A stretch of 28,549 nucleotides of DNA. Origin: an uncultured Eubacterium sp. Lineage in GTDB: Bacteria > Bacillota > Clostridia > Lachnospirales > Lachnospiraceae. The notes beneath the pieces are model-generated. The model saw only the letters and a program-made list of their open reading frames with translations, had not been told where the DNA came from and ran no database searches. Numbering within the stretch: position 1 is the first letter of the stretch; the number at the start of each line of letters is the position of its first letter. Made by a program: the position numbers and the translations under genes. Shown here one piece after another: positions 24,693 through 28,549 of the stretch. The stretch lies in assembly GCA_900550135.1 (NCBI GenBank), contig URQO01000022.1:1-28549 (forward strand), in the 5' to 3' direction.

Positions 24693-25763
24693 TTAGTCTT
24701 CTACCTGTGCAAGTTTTGCTGCCTGGTCGGCTGCTACACAGTTGTCAATAATTTCATCCAAATCACCATTCATTACATTTTCCAATCTATGTGTAGTGAA
24801 CTTAATTCTGTGATCTGTTACTCTTCCCTGTGGGAAATTGTATGTTCTGATTTTTTCTGATCTGTCACCAGTACCAATCTGGCTACGTCTTGCTTCTGAT
24901 TCAGCATCCTGTTTCTTCTGGCATTCCAATTCGTAAAGTCTTGCACGAAGAACCTTCAATGCTTTATCTTTATTTTTAAGCTGTGACTTTTCATCCTGAC
25001 AGGAAATAACGATACCTGTTGGGATATGTGTTAATCGAACAGCGGAGTCAGTTGTATTTACACACTGACCACCATTTCCTGAAGCACGGAATACATCGAA
25101 TCGGCAATCGTTCATATCAAGCTGTACATCTACTTCTTCTGCTTCTGGCATGATTGCTACCGTGATTGTAGAAGTATGGATACGTCCGCCGCTCTCGGTC
25201 TCCGGCACACGCTGTACACGATGTACGCCACTCTCATACTTCATCTTGGAGTAAGCACCCTGTCCACTGATGGTAAACTGTACTTCCTTCATACCGCCGA
25301 TACCGATCTCATCCACGTTGATCAGCTCTACCTTCCAACGCTGCTTCTCGGCATAATGCACATACATACGATAGATCTCCGCTGCGAACAGTGCAGCCTC
25401 ATCGCCACCGGCACCGGCACGGATCTCCACGATCACATTCTTGTCATCATTAGGATCCTTGGGCAGTAACAGGATCTTCAGCTCCTGCTCCAGCTCTTCT
25501 ACGCGCTTCTTGCTGTCGTTTAACGTCTCCTTGATCATCTCGCGCATTTCTTCGTCTTTTTCCTCTTCCAGCATGGAAAGAGAATCTTCGATATCCTGTT
25601 TGCACTTTTTGTACTCTGTATACGCATCCACGATGGGAGTCAGATCACTCTGCTCCTTCATCAGCTTGCGGAAACGTTCCTGGTTATTCGTGACCGTGGG
25701 TTCATGCAGTTCGCCCATGATCTCTTCAAAACGAATCAATAAATCTTCTAACTTGTCAAACAT
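24693..25763 (-). CDS. prfA: Peptide chain release factor 1
   Basis: A 356-residue RF1 that ends translation at UAA and UAG. It has the coiled N-terminal domain, AGAGGDEAALFA, the codon-recognition PET (RVPETESGGRIHTS, RF1 type with P-x-T) and the catalytic GGQ in ASGNGGQCVNTTDSAV (about residues 231-233, at 25065-25073). GAGAGG precedes the ATG. Base composition changes inside the gene: a 60-base sample at 24781-24840 has 23 G/C and one at 25381-25440 has 38, with the step near 25.1-25.2 kb. The frame is intact and full length, so the junction preserves function, whether natural or from assembly. Its usual partner prmC is upstream. Confidence 0.95.
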   Translation of the reverse strand: MFDKLEDLLIRFEEIMGELHEPTVTNNQERFRKLMKEQSDLTPIVDAYTEYKKCKQDIEDSLSMLEEEKDEEMREMIKETLNDSKKRVEELEQELKILLLPKDPNDDKNVIVEIRAGAGGDEAALFAAEIYRMYVHYAEKQRWKVELINVDEIGIGGMKEVQFTISGQGAYSKMKYESGVHRVQRVPETESGGRIHTSTITVAIMPEAEEVDVQLDMNDCRFDVFRASGNGGQCVNTTDSAVRLTHIPTGIVISCQDEKSQLKNKDKALKVLRARLYELECQKKQDAESEARRSQIGTGDRSEKIRTYNFPQGRVTDHRIKFTTHRLENVMNGDLDEIIDNCVAADQAAKLAQVED

Positions 25764-25786
25764 AACTAATTCCTCTCAATATAAGT

Positions 25787-25954
25787 TGTAACAGTTCAGC
25801 CATGAACATATTGGAGAGCAAAAATCATGCTTGCATGATTTTGTGAACGAATATGTTCATGAACTAAGCGCCAGGTTTATGAGCAAAGGTAGTCACGAAG
25901 TGACGGAAAGCGTGTCAGCGCGACTTTGCGAATGGTGAGGGCTGAACTGTTACA
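25787..25954. repeat. Palindromic repeat element between prmC and prfA
   Basis: About 168 bp bounded by perfect 15-bp inverted repeats, TGTAACAGTTCAGCC (25787-25801) and its complement (25940-25954). Inside are a nested hairpin, ATGAACATATT (25802-25812) with AATATGTTCAT (25850-25860), around a perfect palindrome AAAATCATGCTTGCATGATT... (25821-25842), and a second small hairpin GTCAC/GTGAC near 25892-25904. It encodes nothing and has the look of a REP/MITE-type non-autonomous element. Its right end supplies the last codons of prmC; its left end stops short of the prfA ribosome site. Confidence 0.75.
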
Positions 25955-26793
25955 TACGTTCCAAAAACTACCCGGTCCAGACCGGCATAATCCTGCACCA
26001 CTTGTACCTCGCAGTACCCTTCGGTGCGCATCAGCTCCGATACAGCCTGTCCCTGGTCATATCCGATCTCGAAAAAGAGCATTCCACTGCTCACCAGATG
26101 TTTTCCTGCTTCTTCGATGATACGACGGTAAAAATATAAACCATCCTCTGTACCGTCCAGTGCCATCCTGGGTTCATGATCCCGTACCTCCGGCATCAGT
26201 TTCTCCACTTCCGCACTGGCGATATAAGGCGGATTCGACACGATGATCTCGAATTTTCCCTCCACCTTTTCAAACAGATCGCTCTGTAAAAAATGCGCAT
26301 GCTCCGCTTTTTCCGGGGTAAGCACCTTCAAGACATTCCGTCCTGCCACTTCCAGTGCCTCAGCTGACAGATCCACACCCAGTCCTTCACAATCATTGCT
26401 GTAATGCAGCAGGCTTAACAGAATGCATCCGGATCCCGTACACATGTCTAACACACGCATCCCGTCATGGAGTTCCTTAAGGACCTCCTCCACCAGGATC
26501 TCGGTATCCTGCCTCGGGATCAGCACATGCTCATTGACGTTAAAAGTCAGCCCCATGAAACCCTGTTCACCAGTCAGCTGCTGCAGGGGAATATGCTCCG
26601 CGCGCTGACGGATCCAGTTCAGATACTTTTCTTCCGCTTCCGGTGCCACCGGCTGTTCGCCGTGCACCAGCAGATCGTTGCGGTCCGTACCGCACACGGC
26701 TTCCAGTAAAAGTCTCGCATCCAGTGCAGCTTCCTCGATTCCCGCTGCCTGTAAGGTGCGGCAGCCCTGTTCGTAACATTCCCGATAGGTCAT
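25915..26793 (-). CDS. prmC: Release-factor glutamine methyltransferase
   Basis: A 292-residue SAM-dependent enzyme that methylates the Gln of the GGQ motif of release factors. Seen are the N-terminal helical domain, the SAM-binding VLDMCTGSGCILLSLL, VDLSAEAL, and the catalytic NPPY in IIVSNPPYIAS. GGAGGATTAAG is spaced for ATG 26791-26793, one base after the DUF1385 stop. The natural end is probably near VVFGTYV; the last eleven residues (TVQPSPFAKSR) and the stop are read from the palindromic element. Confidence 0.93.
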   Translation of the reverse strand: MTYRECYEQGCRTLQAAGIEEAALDARLLLEAVCGTDRNDLLVHGEQPVAPEAEEKYLNWIRQRAEHIPLQQLTGEQGFMGLTFNVNEHVLIPRQDTEILVEEVLKELHDGMRVLDMCTGSGCILLSLLHYSNDCEGLGVDLSAEALEVAGRNVLKVLTPEKAEHAHFLQSDLFEKVEGKFEIIVSNPPYIASAEVEKLMPEVRDHEPRMALDGTEDGLYFYRRIIEEAGKHLVSSGMLFFEIGYDQGQAVSELMRTEGYCEVQVVQDYAGLDRVVFGTYVTVQPSPFAKSR

Positions 26794-26794
26794 C

Positions 26795-27790
26795 TTAATC
26801 CTCCGGCTCTGCGGAAGCCTCATCTTTCATCCAGCTCTCGTCCACTTCGTAGCCGAAGGTATCCTGTAAATATTTCTTCCAGTCGAATACTGCTTCTACA
26901 GATGCAATAGCTACCTCTGCCATGCTCTCATCCGGCTCCTTGGTAGTCATACGCTGGATCCACATACCGGGAGCCGACAGAATCTTAATAAAGATATTGT
27001 CCGTGCGCCCTGCCAGGCGGATGATCTCGTAAGAGATTCCTGCCACAACAGGCATCAGCAGAATACGAAAGATCACCTTCTCCGCTACATTGTCCACCTG
27101 AATAAAGAAAAACAGCACAATGCTTACCAGCATAACAAAGAAAATAAAGCTGGTTCCGCAACGCTTGTGCAGCCTGGAGCTATGCATCACGTTGTGCACC
27201 GTAAGGGGTCTGCCTTTTTCGATACAGTTAATACACTTGTGTTCCGCACCATGATACTGATACAGTCTGCGGATATCCTTCATGGCACTGATGCCCCATA
27301 CATACAGTAAAAACAGGGCAATACGGATCACACCCTCGATAATCGACATCAGAGAACGATTGCGGATAAAGCTCTCAAACAGAGATGAAATAAAATAAGG
27401 AAGTACAATGAAGAGTCCCACTGCCAGCACGACAGAGATCACCGTCACGATTCCGGATAATAATTTCTCTCCGTTACCGCCGCTCATTTTATCCATTGCT
27501 TTATCGAACTTTGTCTCTTTACTGTCCTCCTCTTCATAAAAGGAAGCAGAATAATTTAACGCCCTGGTTCCCAGGAGCAGAGAATCCAGGAAATTAAAAA
27601 TACCGCGGATAAAGGGAAGCTCCTTGATCTTACTGCCGTGAGCCAGCCCCTGATAAGTCTCAACTTCCACTTCGATCTCGCCGTCCGGCTTACGGACCGC
27701 CACCGCGTATTTTTCTTTATTTTTCATCATAACGCCTTCCAGTACGGCCTGACCGCCGATTCCGGAATAACGACTTTTCCTTCTAGCCAT
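26795..27790 (-). CDS. DUF1385 membrane protein (YqhQ family)
   Basis: A 331-residue protein with the family hallmarks: N-terminal YSGIGGQAVLEGVMM, about four or five membrane helices (two near residues 115-165, others near 210-260), and the conserved YHGAEHKCINCIEKG and SSRLHKRCGTSFIF, whose His and Cys could bind metal. Biochemical function is not established. It sits in the conserved clostridial order rpmE-DUF1385-prmC-prfA. GAGGAC precedes the ATG. Confidence 0.9.
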   Translation of the reverse strand: MARRKSRYSGIGGQAVLEGVMMKNKEKYAVAVRKPDGEIEVEVETYQGLAHGSKIKELPFIRGIFNFLDSLLLGTRALNYSASFYEEEDSKETKFDKAMDKMSGGNGEKLLSGIVTVISVVLAVGLFIVLPYFISSLFESFIRNRSLMSIIEGVIRIALFLLYVWGISAMKDIRRLYQYHGAEHKCINCIEKGRPLTVHNVMHSSRLHKRCGTSFIFFVMLVSIVLFFFIQVDNVAEKVIFRILLMPVVAGISYEIIRLAGRTDNIFIKILSAPGMWIQRMTTKEPDESMAEVAIASVEAVFDWKKYLQDTFGYEVDESWMKDEASAEPED

Positions 27791-27830
27791 AAACTTTGTC
27801 CTCGTAATGCAATATAAAACAGAATCCTTT

Positions 27831-27895
27831 TTGTCGTATAGGAAAGCACTTTCTGTACGACAAGAAACGGTTGAGATAAGAATACCTCAACCGTT
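27831..27895 (-). terminator. Double hairpin after rpmE
   Basis: First hairpin: AACGGTTGAG (27866-27875) with CTCAACCGTT (27886-27895), followed on the minus strand by TTCTT, 11 bases after the rpmE stop. Second hairpin: TTGTCGTA (27831-27838) with TACGACAA (27856-27863), with GAAAG/CTTTC inside. The first is a fair intrinsic terminator. The second may be an extra stem or a small palindromic repeat. Confidence 0.65.
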
Positions 27896-27906
27896 CGCTT
27901 GCAATC

Positions 27907-28107
27907 TTATTTAACACCGTATTTCTTATTGAACTTATCAATACGGCCATCGGTTCTTGCAGACTTCTGCTGGCCAGTGTAGAATGAATGACACTTGGAG
28001 CAAACTTCTACGTGAAGCTCAGGCTTGGTGGAGCCGGTTACAAATGTGTTACCACAGTTGCAGGTTACAGTTGCCTGATAATAATTAGGATGGATTCCTT
28101 CTCTCAT
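27907..28107 (-). CDS. rpmE: Ribosomal protein bL31
   Basis: A 66-residue large-subunit protein that starts MREGIHPNY and carries the zinc-binding Cys set CNCG...CSKCH of the C+ form, with the conserved C-terminal GRIDKFNKKYG. A longer frame opens with GTG three codons earlier, but AGAGGTG fits ATG 28105-28107. It lies between rho and DUF1385, the common order in clostridia. Confidence 0.95.
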   Translation of the reverse strand: MREGIHPNYYQATVTCNCGNTFVTGSTKPELHVEVCSKCHSFYTGQQKSARTDGRIDKFNKKYGVK

Positions 28108-28182
28108 GATTTTCACCTCTCTGTAAAGATTCTATTTTCTATTCGTATTCATTTGACGAATTTACTATTAAACAGCTTTATG

Positions 28183-28211
28183 AGTATAACATATCGTCCC
28201 ATGGAATGCAA
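28183..28211 (-). promoter_or_regulatory. Promoter of rpmE
   Basis: TTGCAT (28206-28211), a 17-base spacer and TATACT (28183-28188) on the minus strand. The leader to the rpmE ATG is about 70 nt. Confidence 0.75.
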
Positions 28212-28277
28212 GTTATTTTAAAATTTATTTTAAAATTTATTTAATATTTTTGTTACTGAGAACGGAGCGAACAGTAA

Positions 28278-28320
28278 CTGTTTTTTTACAACGTTTCAGA
28301 TAAACTTCTGTTTTTTTACA
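28278..28320. repeat. 13-bp direct repeat at the end of rho
   Basis: CTGTTTTTTTACA occurs at 28278-28290 and again at 28308-28320. The second copy encodes part of the Rho C-terminus (VKKQ) and the first lies just past the stop. A GTTACTG/CAGTAAC hairpin (28252-28258/28272-28278) adjoins it; its T-tract is on the plus strand, so it does not look like a normal rho terminator. Confidence 0.55.
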
Positions 28321-28501
28321 GTCTGCACAAATTCAGCATTATTTTTCGTACGGGTAAACATATTCAGGATCTGTTCTACCGCATCTTCTGACTTCATTCC
28401 ATTGAGGGCTTTTCGCATAATGTAAACCGCTTCCTGTTCTTCTTTACTCAGCAGCAGATCCTCTCTTCTTGTACCGGATTTCTGGATATCAATTGCAGGG
28501 A
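28296..28501 (-). CDS. rho: Transcription termination factor Rho, C-terminal fragment
   Basis: The last 68 or so residues of Rho are readable. They begin FPAIDIQKSGTRRED, the characteristic Rho motif after the R-loop region, then MRKALNGMKSEDAVEQIL and the stop at 28296-28298. The rest of the gene is missing because the sequence runs into adapter. The first bases at the junction (AGAT) fit both Rho (Ile-Phe) and the adapter, so the exact edge is ambiguous within about four bases. Confidence 0.92.
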
Positions 28502-28549
28502 AGATCGGAAGAGCGTCGTGTAGGGAAAGAGTGTAGATCTCGGTGGTCG
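28502..28549. other. Illumina adapter sequence at the contig end
   Basis: The 48 bases from AGATCGGAAGAGCGTCGTGT onward match, as far as I recall it, the reverse complement of the Illumina TruSeq universal adapter, including AGATCTCGGTGG near the end. This is untrimmed library sequence and not part of the genome. Confidence 0.97.

Overview
The window looks like chromosomal DNA of a Gram-positive anaerobe of the class Clostridia, most likely the Lachnospiraceae. The reasons are the strong AGGAGG ribosome-binding sites, BspA-type leucine-rich-repeat surface proteins, a CpsB/CpsC/CpsD phosphotyrosine module and the conserved order rho-rpmE-DUF1385-prmC-prfA. Almost everything is on the minus strand. 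About 25 kb is AT-rich. From inside prfA (roughly 25.1 kb) to the right end the sequence is clearly more GC-rich. The last 48 bases match Illumina adapter sequence, so the right end is a contig end and not biology.

Layout. 0.2-9.35 kb holds surface and cell-envelope genes: three BspA-like repeat proteins, a polysaccharide deacetylase, an ArsR/SmtB repressor with its His-rich P1B-type metal ATPase, and a damaged subtilisin-like lipoprotein gene. 9.7-16.3 kb holds housekeeping genes: clpB, mntP, hisC, a VanZ-family gene and glmM. At 16.4-16.6 kb a 58-residue plus-strand gene converges on an ABC transporter gene, and both stop inside one CTAG in a shared terminator loop. 16.6-21 kb is a five-gene operon: nucleotidyltransferase, HPr-kinase-like ATPase, PqqD-like protein, S26-type peptidase and ABC exporter. 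These resemble the accessory genes of paeninodin-type lasso-peptide clusters, but no precursor or cyclase is present. 21-23.3 kb is cpsB-cpsC-cpsD, which starts at a good promoter. An HD-domain phosphohydrolase gene is divergent from it.

The most striking non-coding feature lies between the convergent HD-domain gene and prfA (24.03-24.69 kb). Two copies of one RNA-like element, each about 195 nt, sit directly after the two stop codons, each in the sense orientation of its gene. They share two invariant blocks of 30 and 20 nt, a probable loop-downstream pseudoknot, and stems with compensatory changes. Each is enclosed by a terminator-like outer stem whose sequence differs between copies while pairing is kept. 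I do not recognise the family.

Other points of interest are a palindromic element that supplies the last codons of prmC, a poly-A frameshift that separates a lipoprotein signal peptide from its protease-like domain, loss of the catalytic-Ser segment of that protease, and orphan Shine-Dalgarno sequences in two long leaders. The GC step inside prfA could be natural recombination or a chimeric assembly, so linkage of the right-hand 3.4 kb to the rest should be treated with caution.
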